From contig NZ_RPFJ01000030.1 in NCBI RefSeq assembly GCF_003813905.1, positions 62,001 to 126,000 of the forward strand: a stretch of 64,000 nt of DNA, given 5' to 3'. Below are positions 17,512 through 25,530 of the stretch, piece by piece. A program made the translations under genes and the position numbers. Below the pieces are notes generated by a model that was given only the letters and a program-made list of their open reading frames with translations, did no database searches and was not told the origin of the DNA. This DNA comes from Aureibaculum marinum. GTDB taxonomy: Bacteria; Bacteroidota; Bacteroidia; Flavobacteriales; Flavobacteriaceae. The stretch's first letter is position 1. Every line of letters starts with the position of its first letter.

Positions 17512-18465
17512 TTAAGAAAAAAATTCCTTAACCTTATCAACAATAGTTTGTGCCAGTTTTTGATGACTTTCTACGGTCCAACCAGCTACATGGGGTGATA
17601 GTATTACGTTATTGGCATTTATTAAATAGTTAAAGGCATCAGGGATGTTTTTCGCTGTAAATAAGTTTTCAAAAGAAGATTTTTCATATTCCAATACATC
17701 TAAACCTGCACCTAACACTTTTCCAGATTTTAATGCATTTACCAAATCATTAGTAACAACACTTTTTCCACGAGCTGTATTAATAAACCAAAAGGGTTTT
17801 TGAAAGGCATTAATAAAATTTGTGTTTATCATGTTTAAGGTGAATGGTGTTTGTGGAGTATGTAAACTAACAATATCAGCTTTGGTCTGAAGTTCTGTTA
17901 AAGGTACTTGTTTGCAGTTTTTATCACCAACATTAGGTTTTATATCATAACAAAGTATTTCAACATCAAAACCTTGTAGTTTTTTTGCAAAAGATTTTCC
18001 CATATTTCCATATCCAATAATTCCAACAGTTTTTCCGTCAAGTTCTAGTCCACGATTTTCTTCTCGAAGCCATTGACCTTTTCTTACTTGTTTATCTGCT
18101 ATATTTAGATTGTTAAAAAGAGAAAGTAGCATACCTAAAGCATGCTCACCAACTGCATTTCTATTTCCTTCAGGTGCAGCAATTAGTTTTATATTTTTTA
18201 AGGTGGCATAAGCGGTGTCAATATTTTCTAAACCAGCACCAACTCGTGCTATAAACTTTAGATTTTTTGAGCTGTCTATAAAATTTTTGTCTATTGTAAA
18301 TCTACTTCTTATTACTAAACCTTGGTAATCATTTAGTATCTGTTCAATTTTTTCTTTTGACGAGGTAAAATCTTCATCGCAAATAAATCCTAAGTTTTCT
18401 AATCCTTTTTTTAGAAGAGGATGGTTGCTATCTAGAAATAATATTTTTTGTGCCATATATATCAA
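17512..18465 (-). CDS. D-2-hydroxyacid dehydrogenase (SerA-like)
   Basis: NAD-dependent D-isomer 2-hydroxyacid dehydrogenase, about 314-317 residues. The Rossmann motif VGIIGYGNMG and the catalytic triad segments (NTARGKS for Arg, LDVLEYE for Glu, SPHVAGWT for His) are all present. It lacks the C-terminal ACT domain of long SerA proteins, so it may be a short 3-phosphoglycerate dehydrogenase or another hydroxyacid reductase. The frame begins MIYMAQKILF; the second Met is the more usual start. It lies just past the ATP synthase terminator and so has its own promoter or relies on readthrough. Confidence 0.85.
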   Translation of the reverse strand: MIYMAQKILFLDSNHPLLKKGLENLGFICDEDFTSSKEKIEQILNDYQGLVIRSRFTIDKNFIDSSKNLKFIARVGAGLENIDTAYATLKNIKLIAAPEGNRNAVGEHALGMLLSLFNNLNIADKQVRKGQWLREENRGLELDGKTVGIIGYGNMGKSFAKKLQGFDVEILCYDIKPNVGDKNCKQVPLTELQTKADIVSLHTPQTPFTLNMINTNFINAFQKPFWFINTARGKSVVTNDLVNALKSGKVLGAGLDVLEYEKSSFENLFTAKNIPDAFNYLINANNVILSPHVAGWTVESHQKLAQTIVDKVKEFFS

Positions 18466-18466
18466 T

Positions 18467-18502
18467 AAAAAACACCCAAAGATATTAAATCTATGGGTGT
18501 TT
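18467..18502 (-). terminator. Rho-independent terminator of the ATP synthase operon
   Basis: Read on the minus strand, AAACACCCATAGAT pairs with ATCTTTGGGTGTTT, leaving a small loop, and runs straight into six T residues. It stands 45 bp after the atpG stop. This is a canonical intrinsic terminator. Confidence 0.88.
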
Positions 18503-18546
18503 GTATAGGTTATTTATTAGATTGCTTTGGTTGTAGCAATTTATTC

Positions 18547-19407
18547 TTAATTGTTAAGAGCTTCGGCACCACCTACAATTTCTAAAATTTCGTTAGTAAT
18601 AGCTGCTTGACGAGCTTTATTGTAGGTTAATAATAACTCATCACGTAGTTCTGTAGCATTATCAGTTGCTTTGTGCATTGCGGTCATACGAGCACCATGT
18701 TCAGAAGCAAAAGAATCTCTAACTGCTTTATACAATTGCATTTTTAACGATTTGGGAATTAAACCCTCTACAATTTCTAACTTTGAAGGTTCAAAAATGT
18801 AATCTAAATTCGAATTTTCTTCATTAGTTTCAGCCACAATTGGTAAAAATTGCTCGTTAGTCTCAATTTGAGTCGCTGCATTTTTAAATCTATTATATAC
18901 CAATTCAATTCTATCATAAGAACTATCAGCATATTTCTTCATTAAAAACTCTGCAATTTTTGCAGTATTTTCAAAAGTTAAATCATCAAATAAATCACTG
19001 TCGTTGGCAATAACGTTGTGTTTTTTTGAAAATGCGTCATTGGCTTTTTTGCCAATTGTTACAATGTCTACGTTTTTATCGGAGTAAGAAATGTTTATAA
19101 TATCAAGAGCCTTTTTTATTACAGATGAATTAAAAGCACCACAAAGGCCTCTGTTAGAAGTAATAACTACTAAAAGAACGTTGTTAACTTCTCTTTTTTC
19201 AGCATAAACACTATTTACATCACCTTCTAATGTAGCACTTAGACTTTGAAGTAATTCTGTTAATTTATTAGAATATGGACGCATCGCAGTAATTGCATCT
19301 TGAGCTTTTTTCAACTTTGCAGCAGATACCATTTTCATAGCACTAGTAATCTGCATGGTTGAACCAATAGATGTAATTCTGTTTCGTATTTCTTTTAAAT
19401 TTGCCAT
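18547..19407 (-). CDS. atpG: ATP synthase F1 subunit gamma
   Basis: Central rotor stalk of F1, 286 residues. N-terminal MANLKEIRNRITSIGSTMQITSAMKMVSAAKLKKAQ and C-terminal helix RMTAMHKATDNATELRDELLLTYNKARQAAITNEILEIVGGAEAL are the antiparallel coiled coil that inserts in the alpha3beta3 ring; between them is the Rossmann-like domain with VITSNRGLCGAFNSSV. It is the last gene of the atpBEFHAG operon and is followed by a strong terminator. The beta and epsilon genes are not in the window, as usual in Bacteroidota. Confidence 0.98.
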   Translation of the reverse strand: MANLKEIRNRITSIGSTMQITSAMKMVSAAKLKKAQDAITAMRPYSNKLTELLQSLSATLEGDVNSVYAEKREVNNVLLVVITSNRGLCGAFNSSVIKKALDIINISYSDKNVDIVTIGKKANDAFSKKHNVIANDSDLFDDLTFENTAKIAEFLMKKYADSSYDRIELVYNRFKNAATQIETNEQFLPIVAETNEENSNLDYIFEPSKLEIVEGLIPKSLKMQLYKAVRDSFASEHGARMTAMHKATDNATELRDELLLTYNKARQAAITNEILEIVGGAEALNN

Positions 19408-19424
19408 TTTTCTCTAATATAAAA

Positions 19425-19460
19425 TATTTAGATCTAAAATTTAAACCTCGTATCTAAATA
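19425..19460 (-). other. Stem-loop in the atpA-atpG spacer
   Basis: TATTTAGAT (19425-19433) and ATCTAAATA (19452-19460) are perfect 9-bp reverse complements in the 67-bp spacer between atpA and atpG. No T-run follows the hairpin, so an mRNA processing or stability role is more likely than termination. Confidence 0.45.
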
Positions 19461-19474
19461 CCCAAGTCTAGTTA

Positions 19475-21049
19475 CTAATATTTCTCAGATAATTCTTTAG
19501 CTACATTTTCAATTACAGCAATAGCTTCATCAGTTAATTTTCCTGATTTTAAAGTATCAAGAGTATCTCTATGTTTAGTGTTTAGAAAGGATAGAAATTC
19601 TTTTTCAAACTCTTTTACTTTTTCTACTGGAACATTTTTTAGTAAATTTTTTGATCCAGCATAAATGATTGCAATTTGATCTTCAACAGTAAACGGGTCA
19701 TTTTGAGCTTGTTTTAAAATTTCAACATTACGTTTACCTTTTTCAATTACATTCATTGTAGCAGCATCTAAATCTGAACCAAATTTGGCAAAAGCTTCTA
19801 ATTCACGATATTGAGCTTGATCTAATTTTAAGGTACCAGCTACTTTTTTCATTGATTTAATTTGTGCATTTCCACCTACACGAGATACAGATATACCTAC
19901 GTTAATTGCTGGTCTAACACCAGAGTTAAACAAATCAGATTCTAAGAATATTTGTCCGTCTGTAATAGAAATTACATTTGTTGGAATATATGCTGATACG
20001 TCACCTGCTTGTGTTTCAATAATAGGTAATGCTGTTAATGAACCTCCACCTTTTACTAAATCTTTTATAGATTCAGGAACGTCATTCATTTGTTTAGCAA
20101 TAGTATCATCACTAATAATCTTAGCAGAGCGTTCTAATAATCTTGAGTGTAGATAAAATACGTCACCAGGGTAAGCTTCACGTCCTGGAGGTCTTCTTAA
20201 TAATAAAGAAATCTCACGGTAGGCAACAGCTTGTTTCGATAAATCATCATAGACAATTAATGCAGGGCGACCAGTATCTCTAAAATATTCTCCAATTGCT
20301 GCACCAGCCATTGGAGCATAAACCTGCATTGGAGCAGGATCAGAAGCATTTGCAGCTACAATAGTAGTATAGGCTAATGCACCACGCTCTTCTAACATAT
20401 TAGCAATAGCAGCTACATTAGAACCTTTTTGGCCTATGGCAACATAGATACAGTAAACAGGGTTACCCGCATCATAAAATTCTTTTTGATTTAGAATAGT
20501 ATCTATAGCAACAGTTGATTTACCTGTTTGACGGTCACCAATAATAAGTTCACGTTGTCCTCTACCAACAGGAATCATAGCATCAATAGCTTTTATACCT
20601 GTTTGCAACGGTTCGGTAACAGGCTCACGATAAATTACACCTGGAGCTTTACGCTCTAAAGGCATTTCATAAGTTTTTCCAGTAATAGGACCTTTACCAT
20701 CAATAGGCTCGCCTAAAGTATTAACAACTCTACCTACTATACCTTCACCAACTCTTAGAGAAGAAATTCTTTCAGTACGTTTAACTGTAGCACCTTCTTT
20801 AATCTTGGTTGAGTCACCTAATAAAACAACACCAACATTATCTTCTTCAAGGTTAAGTACCATACCTTCCAATCCGCCTTCAAATTCTACTAATTCACCG
20901 TATTGTACGTTGGCTAAGCCATAAACACGTGCAATACCATCACCTATTTGTAATACAGTTCCGACTTCGTCTAAGGTAGCTTTACCATCAAAACCTGATA
21001 ATTGTTGTTTTAAAATTGCTGATACTTCAGCGGGATTAATTGTTGCCAT
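19475..21049 (-). CDS. atpA: ATP synthase F1 subunit alpha
   Basis: 524-residue nucleotide-binding, non-catalytic subunit of F1. Walker [10 protein letters not shown] is at 171-179 and the Walker B region reads [11 protein letters not shown]. The family signature [14 protein letters not shown] is intact, as is the [15 protein letters not shown] loop. The N-terminal beta-barrel domain spans about 25-95 and the C-terminal helical domain about 385-524. Length and order match the family with no anomaly. Confidence 0.98.
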   Translation of the reverse strand: MATINPAEVSAILKQQLSGFDGKATLDEVGTVLQIGDGIARVYGLANVQYGELVEFEGGLEGMVLNLEEDNVGVVLLGDSTKIKEGATVKRTERISSLRVGEGIVGRVVNTLGEPIDGKGPITGKTYEMPLERKAPGVIYREPVTEPLQTGIKAIDAMIPVGRGQRELIIGDRQTGKSTVAIDTILNQKEFYDAGNPVYCIYVAIGQKGSNVAAIANMLEERGALAYTTIVAANASDPAPMQVYAPMAGAAIGEYFRDTGRPALIVYDDLSKQAVAYREISLLLRRPPGREAYPGDVFYLHSRLLERSAKIISDDTIAKQMNDVPESIKDLVKGGGSLTALPIIETQAGDVSAYIPTNVISITDGQIFLESDLFNSGVRPAINVGISVSRVGGNAQIKSMKKVAGTLKLDQAQYRELEAFAKFGSDLDAATMNVIEKGKRNVEILKQAQNDPFTVEDQIAIIYAGSKNLLKNVPVEKVKEFEKEFLSFLNTKHRDTLDTLKSGKLTDEAIAVIENVAKELSEKY

Positions 21050-21070
21050 TTAATTAATTTTTAATTAATT

Positions 21071-21149
21071 ATGCTGAATTCATTTCAGCATTTGTTAATT
21101 ACTTTATCCTCTTTTTATAGTATACTCTTCAATAAAGTTAGAGAGTATA
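21071..21149 (-). other. Two stem-loops in the atpH-atpA spacer
   Basis: The 100-bp spacer holds two perfect inverted repeats: ATGCTGAA/TTCAGCAT (21071-21078 and 21084-21091) and TATACTCT/AGAGTATA (21121-21128 and 21142-21149), the latter abutting the atpH stop. Neither is followed by a clear T-run on the minus strand. They may set relative mRNA stability of the atpH and atpA segments. Confidence 0.45.
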
Positions 21150-21704
21150 TTAAATTTTCTTTACGTAATGATTCGCTTCAAATTCTCTACGTAAATTTTT
21201 TATTTTTCCAGAAATACTAGCGTCAAATTGTTTGTCACCAACACGTAAAATAAATCCGCCAATAATTGATGGGTCCACAATTTTTTCTAAATCTACTGTT
21301 TTACCTATCATTTCCTTAACTTTAGCCAGTACCTTTTTTTCTAAAGCTTCTGTTAATGGTATAGCAGTTGTAACCTTAGCTACTTGCGTACCTATATGAT
21401 AGTTGTATATAATGCCATATTGTTTAGCAATATTAGCTAAAAGTGGTAATCTTTTATTTTCTATCAATTGATCTATTAGACCTATTGTAGTGTTATTTAA
21501 ATTTTTAAATACGGCTAATAAAGCAGATTTTTTAACTTTTGTTTTTATCACTGGGCTACTCAACATTATTTCCAACTCTTTACTTCCAGCAATGGTAGTA
21601 GAGATGGACTTCATGTCCTCATTTACCTTATCGGCAGTGTTTAAATCTAAAGATAGACTTAAAACTGCTTTGGCATATCTTAGGGCAGCTCTAGAGTGTT
21701 TCAT
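21150..21704 (-). CDS. atpH: ATP synthase F1 subunit delta
   Basis: 184-residue peripheral-stalk subunit linking F1 alpha to b. The N-terminal helical bundle (SRAALRYAKAVLSLSLD) and the C-terminal signature (KIVDPSIIGGFILRVGDKQFDASISGKIKNLRREF) are clear. Its start lies 2 bp after the atpF stop, so translation is probably coupled, and it precedes atpA after a structured 100-bp spacer. Confidence 0.97.
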   Translation of the reverse strand: MKHSRAALRYAKAVLSLSLDLNTADKVNEDMKSISTTIAGSKELEIMLSSPVIKTKVKKSALLAVFKNLNNTTIGLIDQLIENKRLPLLANIAKQYGIIYNYHIGTQVAKVTTAIPLTEALEKKVLAKVKEMIGKTVDLEKIVDPSIIGGFILRVGDKQFDASISGKIKNLRREFEANHYVKKI

Positions 21705-21706
21705 TA

Positions 21707-22201
21707 TTAATTTAAATTTACTTCATTTAACATACTTTCTACTAATTTGTCTTGTTTTTCTCTATTAGAAAGTTGTTCTTTAACTACTTTTTCAGCGATA
21801 TCAATAGATAATGCTGCTACTTGATTTTTTAAATCGGTAATTGCATTTAATTTTTCGTTTTCAATAGTAGCTTTAGCTTGTTCTACCAATTTATTTGCTT
21901 GTTCTTTGGCTTGTTCTTTAGCTTCAGATATTATTTTTTCTTTAATATCGTGAGCTTCTTTTAGCATGGCATCTCTTTCTGCACGAGCTTCTTTTAAAAT
22001 CTTTTGATTGTCAGATTTTAAATCTTCCATTTCTTGGCGGGCTTTATCAGCTTCCAAAAGTGCATTTTTAATAGAGTCTTCTCTTTCGTTAACGGCACCT
22101 AAAATAGGTTTCCATGCAAATTTTGTTAAAATAAAAAGTAAAAACAAAAATGTAATTACGGTCCAAAAGACCAGTCCTAATCCTGGTGTAATTAAATCCA
22201 T
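21707..22201 (-). CDS. atpF: ATP synthase F0 subunit b
   Basis: 164-residue peripheral stalk. One N-terminal membrane helix (about residues 7-27, LGLVFWTVITFLFLLFILTKF region) is followed by KPILGAVNEREDSIKNAL and a long charged coiled coil rich in Ala, Glu and Lys (AKEQAKEQANKLVEQAKATIENEK), the expected dimerisation domain. It is the first gene after the terminator-like hairpin that follows atpE, so its expression depends on readthrough; I found no TAnnTTTG element in the 149-bp spacer. Confidence 0.97.
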   Translation of the reverse strand: MDLITPGLGLVFWTVITFLFLLFILTKFAWKPILGAVNEREDSIKNALLEADKARQEMEDLKSDNQKILKEARAERDAMLKEAHDIKEKIISEAKEQAKEQANKLVEQAKATIENEKLNAITDLKNQVAALSIDIAEKVVKEQLSNREKQDKLVESMLNEVNLN

Positions 22202-22301
22202 TTCTTATATTTTTTTGTTATTGGGTAAAAATTATTATTACCTTAATTTAAAATTACAACTACCTTTTTTTCTGCTTTAAGGCTTGGTATTAAATTATTA
22301 T

Positions 22302-22339
22302 AAAAAATACAGAAGTAACCAACCGTTACTCCTGTATTT
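22302..22339 (-). terminator. Intrinsic terminator/attenuator between atpE and atpF
   Basis: On the minus strand AAATACAGGAGTAAC pairs with GTTACTTCTGTATTT around a 5-nt loop (15-bp stem, one mismatch) and continues into a T-run, 12 bp past the atpE stop. It has the full form of a Rho-independent terminator but sits inside the operon, so partial termination would raise subunit c (and a) over b, delta, alpha and gamma. Confidence 0.75.
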
Positions 22340-22350
22340 CTAAATCATAA

Positions 22351-22557
22351 TTAAACGATCAATGAAGCAACAACACCAAATAGTGCTACGGCTTCAACGA
22401 AGGCTGCTAAAATAAGTGCCGAAGTTTGAATTTTTCCTTGGATTTCTGGTTGACGAGCCATAGCATCCATTGCTGACTCTCCAATACGTCCAATTCCTAT
22501 TCCAGCTCCGATTACTGCCATTCCAGCTCCTAATGCCGCGATTCCTGTAATTGTCAT
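22351..22557 (-). CDS. atpE: ATP synthase F0 subunit c
   Basis: 68-residue proteolipid with two membrane helices and the polar loop ARQPE. Helix 1 is glycine-rich (ALGAGMAVIGAGIGIG) and helix 2 carries the ion-binding carboxylate E55 in AAFVEAVALF. The residue after Glu is Ala, and there is no Gln/Ser set like that of Na+-binding c subunits, so proton coupling is expected. It lies 20 bp after atpB and is followed by the terminator-like hairpin. Confidence 0.97.
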   Translation of the reverse strand: MTITGIAALGAGMAVIGAGIGIGRIGESAMDAMARQPEIQGKIQTSALILAAFVEAVALFGVVASLIV

Positions 22558-22577
22558 AGTTATAAAATTTAAATTAA

Positions 22578-23657
22578 TTAATGATGATCTTCTTCGGTTG
22601 CCATTCCAAAATATAAGGCAGACAACACAGTAAATATATATGCTTGAATTGCAGTTACTACAATTTCTATTATTGATATAAATAAAGAGAATCCTACTGA
22701 AACTGGTGCTACAGCAATAGATTCAAAAATAAATATTAAGGACATTAATGATAATATAATAATGTGTCCTGCTGTAATGTTTGCAAACAAACGAATCATT
22801 AAAGAGATTGGTTTTACAAACATACCTACAATTTCAATTGGCATTAAAAATATTTTCATTGGCACAGCTACTCCTGGCATCCAAAAAATATGTTTCCAAT
22901 AATTTTTATTACCACTAAATAAGGTAATTAAAAATGTAAATACAGCTAAGGTTAAAGTGAATGCGATATTTCCACTAACATTTGCTCCATTTATAATTGG
23001 GATTAATCCAAATATATTATTAATCCAAATAAAGAAAAATACAGTTAATAAAAACGGCATAAATCTTTTATATTTTTTTTCTCCTATCATGGGTTTTGCA
23101 ATTTCGTCTCTAACAAAAACAATTAGAGGTTCAGTGAATTTTGCAATTCCTTTAGGTACATAGTTTTCTGATTTTTTATAGCGTCTTGAGGTACTTACAA
23201 AAATAAGTAACAATACCACAACAGACACCCACATCATAAAAACGTTTTTGGTAATAGAGAAATTCAAAGGTTGAGTGGCGTTTATTGGATGATGTTCTTC
23301 ATCAAAGGCAATAGTTGTTTCTCCTTCTTTTAATTGGTATATTTTCTCGTGGTAATTGACAAATTTTTGACCGTCTTTTTCTACAATATGCTTGCCTTCG
23401 AAATCGTGATGAAATTCTGAAGACATAAAGGTTGTTAATCCATTATCGGTCCATAAAATAATTGGAAGAGATATTGAAACAGGATGTCCGTTCCAATCCC
23501 AAAGATGAAAACCATGAGCATCTTTTACGTGATGCATAATCATTGCCTTAGGGTCGAATTTTTCGCCGCTGCTATCCTCTTCATTCGAAGCGAATGCATC
23601 AAAAGAAACAGAACATAATAAAGCTAATAAAAATATTCTTAAAGTGTTGATTTGCAT
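22578..23657 (-). CDS. atpB: ATP synthase F0 subunit a
   Basis: 359-residue membrane subunit carrying the proton half-channels. A signal-like hydrophobic N-terminus (IFLLALLCSVSFDAFA) and about 110 extra residues precede the conserved part, as usual in Bacteroidota. The essential arginine lies in SLMIRLFANITAGH, and the last helices contain VTAIQAYIFTVLSALYFGMA. It is the first gene of the operon and has a consensus promoter 40-70 bp upstream. Confidence 0.97.
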   Translation of the reverse strand: MQINTLRIFLLALLCSVSFDAFASNEEDSSGEKFDPKAMIMHHVKDAHGFHLWDWNGHPVSISLPIILWTDNGLTTFMSSEFHHDFEGKHIVEKDGQKFVNYHEKIYQLKEGETTIAFDEEHHPINATQPLNFSITKNVFMMWVSVVVLLLIFVSTSRRYKKSENYVPKGIAKFTEPLIVFVRDEIAKPMIGEKKYKRFMPFLLTVFFFIWINNIFGLIPIINGANVSGNIAFTLTLAVFTFLITLFSGNKNYWKHIFWMPGVAVPMKIFLMPIEIVGMFVKPISLMIRLFANITAGHIIILSLMSLIFIFESIAVAPVSVGFSLFISIIEIVVTAIQAYIFTVLSALYFGMATEEDHH

Positions 23658-23697
23658 TACGTATTAAATTAAAAAAGGTGTCTCTTCAAATTCGGTG

Positions 23698-23728
23698 CAA
23701 ATGTAAGGACATTTAATTAAATGACAAA
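23698..23728 (-). promoter_or_regulatory. Bacteroidota-type promoter of the ATP synthase operon
   Basis: On the minus strand TTTG (23725-23728) and TACATTTG (23698-23705) are separated by 19 nt and match the TTTG/TAnnTTTG sigma-ABfr-type consensus completely. The predicted start site gives a leader of about 35 nt before atpB. Confidence 0.8.
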
Positions 23729-23865
23729 TATTATTTTAATGATTTATTTGCACATTAATCTCTTGGTGAAATTCGTTATCAAAATTTGGGGTTTTTTATA
23801 AGTTTTTATGGTTGTTCTTTGAAGTAATTTCTTCATATTCTAATACATAAAATTTGTCAGTGGTT

Positions 23866-24330
23866 TTTTTTAAGCATGTAAAAGGATACCGAAATATTTT
23901 CTTTTAACTCATCTAACAACTTTATGATAAATTTTTTTATTTCTGCTATAATCTCAATAGGATGGCTTCGCTTTTTAGAATCAAAGCCATAGGTTTTATA
24001 ATTTTAAGAATGATATAGGTGTGGTAGTTGTTATTTAAGGTAATGTTTATAATTCTTTGGGATGGAGAAGTAACAGGTCTAATTTTTATACCTAAATCCT
24101 AATCTAAATAAAATTTGATCGTCTTTAGAGGTTGGAGAGTGAAGCTCTAAGAAAATAATTTCAATTTTTTTATTACATGTAGTGTTAATTTTATGAAATG
24201 CATCATCACAATTAGTAGCTATATCAATTTAAAATCGATATTGGCATTCTCTAAGATTAATTTGTAATTATTTATAATTAGTTTGTAATCTTCAATAATT
24301 AACAGGTTTAAGACTTTCTTGATTTTATAT
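23866..24330 (-). pseudogene. Decayed response-regulator gene
   Basis: No long ORF survives, yet three successive minus-strand frames carry pieces of a receiver domain in the right order. Frame one (to about 24221) reads NLLIIEDYKLIINNY, the acidic-pocket beta-1/alpha-1 segment. Frame two (24219-24079) reads ATNCDDAFHKI and IEIIFLELHSPTSKDD, with the phospho-acceptor Asp replaced by Glu. Frame three (from about 24083) reads YHTYIILKIIKPMALILKS, the beta-4 to beta-5 Lys region. The order and the NCD segment resemble flavobacterial NarL-type regulators. Frameshifts lie near 24222 and 24082 with in-frame stops after each. The DNA-binding half is barely recognisable. It fills most of the 777-bp gap between atpB and the next gene; the rest of the gap shows only the atpB promoter. 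Confidence 0.7.
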
Positions 24331-24434
24331 TATTACAACAATTTAGAACAAGAAATTTAGAAGAAAGATTATATCAAATTAATACTACTTTGAGAAAAGA
24401 AAATCCTTACTTTTTTAATAAAAAAATAATACAA

Positions 24435-24830
24435 TTATTTTTCTTTCAATAAACTTGTAATACAATAGACTTCAAAAGCTAAAAAACAAAAATAAGGGAT
24501 AAAAAAGTTGAACACATCTGGTTTTTTGTTTTCAATATCTGAAAGTAGTAGTGGTAATAAAAATAATAATGCAATAATCATTTTTAATAATGTACTCACC
24601 AAAAAAATATTAAAAATCTCTGATTTGCCTTGAGAGTGCTTGTAGTTTATAATTGAATATACTATAAATGTTACAAAACAATGGAATGCATAAATTTGCC
24701 AAATTGGAAAGAAAAAGGTAACATTAACAAAGTAATGTGCTATGTAACTATGAATTGCAAAAAGTATTAATGCAAAAGATACTAGTGTAATTAAAAAAGA
24801 GCTTTGTCTTTTCTTAAAAATTGTATTCAT
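24435..24830 (-). CDS. Small four-helix membrane protein, AtpI-like position
   Basis: 131-residue protein with four hydrophobic helices (near 12-30, 37-60, 76-98 and 107-125) and a lysine-rich tail. I do not recognise a catalytic motif. It directly follows the AtpZ-type gene (stop and start adjoin) and precedes the ATP synthase operon across the pseudogene, the position of AtpI/UncI assembly proteins. An assembly or ion-handling role for F0 is therefore plausible but inferred. Confidence 0.7.
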   Translation of the reverse strand: MNTIFKKRQSSFLITLVSFALILFAIHSYIAHYFVNVTFFFPIWQIYAFHCFVTFIVYSIINYKHSQGKSEIFNIFLVSTLLKMIIALLFLLPLLLSDIENKKPDVFNFFIPYFCFLAFEVYCITSLLKEK

Positions 24831-25070
24831 TTAATTGTCATCTTTAGAGGCTGATAGTATTCGTTTAATTACAATATAAATTGAAATTAAAACAAACGCC
24901 AAAGATAATACAATTGTATAGATATTGTAATTGTTCGGATAAAGTTCGTCTAATTTTACACCTGCAAAAGTGCCAATTCCGATAATAGCCATCATTTGTA
25001 TGGCTATACCTGAATATCGAGCATAAGAATTAAGCTGTTTTCTCTGCTTTTCTATTTTGTTGTTGCTCAT
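24831..25070 (-). CDS. AtpZ/AtpI-family small membrane protein
   Basis: 79-residue protein with two membrane helices (SGIAIQMMAIIGIGTFAGVKLDELYP and YTIVLSLAFVLISIYIVIKRI). The GTFAG...LDE pattern between helices is typical of AtpZ/AtpI accessory proteins of F-type ATP synthases. Its proposed start lies inside the 3' end of the bactofilin gene (41-bp overlap), so the two are probably translationally coupled. No shorter ATG would retain the first helix. Confidence 0.82.
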   Translation of the reverse strand: MSNNKIEKQRKQLNSYARYSGIAIQMMAIIGIGTFAGVKLDELYPNNYNIYTIVLSLAFVLISIYIVIKRILSASKDDN

Positions 25071-25437
25071 TTTTGAGTGCTTTAATATTTCCTTTCATAT
25101 TACATGAAGCATTAAAATTAGCACCAGGTTCAACTGATAATTTGCCTAAAACAACCTCTCCATTGATAGTAGCTGTTGACTTTAATGATAGTAATTCGTC
25201 AACATTTAAGTTTCCAGAAAATTTACCTTCAATATCAGCATTACTACAGTCAATAGTACCGTCAACCATACCTTCTTTGCCAATTACAACCCTACCAGAA
25301 GTTTTAATATTACCTTCTACTTTACCATCTATTCTAAAATCACCTTCTGATTTTATATCACCTACAAAAGAAGAGTTTTTTCCAATAATATTTCTTTCTA
25401 ATACTTGTCCTGGGTTTGTTTTTTTTTCAGAAAACAT
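25030..25437 (-). CDS. Bactofilin (polymer-forming cytoskeletal protein)
   Basis: 135-residue bactofilin with the right-handed beta-helix repeat pattern: GKNSSFVGDIKSEGDFRID, GKVEGNIKTSGRVVIG, GMVDGTIDCSNADIEG, GNLNVDELLSLKSTATING. Bactofilins polymerise without nucleotide into membrane-associated filaments used in morphogenesis. Short charged tails flank the core. It sits between sprE and the AtpZ-type gene on the same strand, a grouping that may reflect envelope assembly. The function in this organism is not known. Confidence 0.93.
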   Translation of the reverse strand: MFSEKKTNPGQVLERNIIGKNSSFVGDIKSEGDFRIDGKVEGNIKTSGRVVIGKEGMVDGTIDCSNADIEGKFSGNLNVDELLSLKSTATINGEVVLGKLSVEPGANFNASCNMKGNIKALKNEQQQNRKAEKTA

Positions 25438-25530
25438 AATTAATCTTTTTAAGTTAATACTTTGTTTAATAGTTTATTACTTGTAGGGGAGCAATAAATT
25501 TTTCTTTTCTTATTATTAGCTTATACTTTT

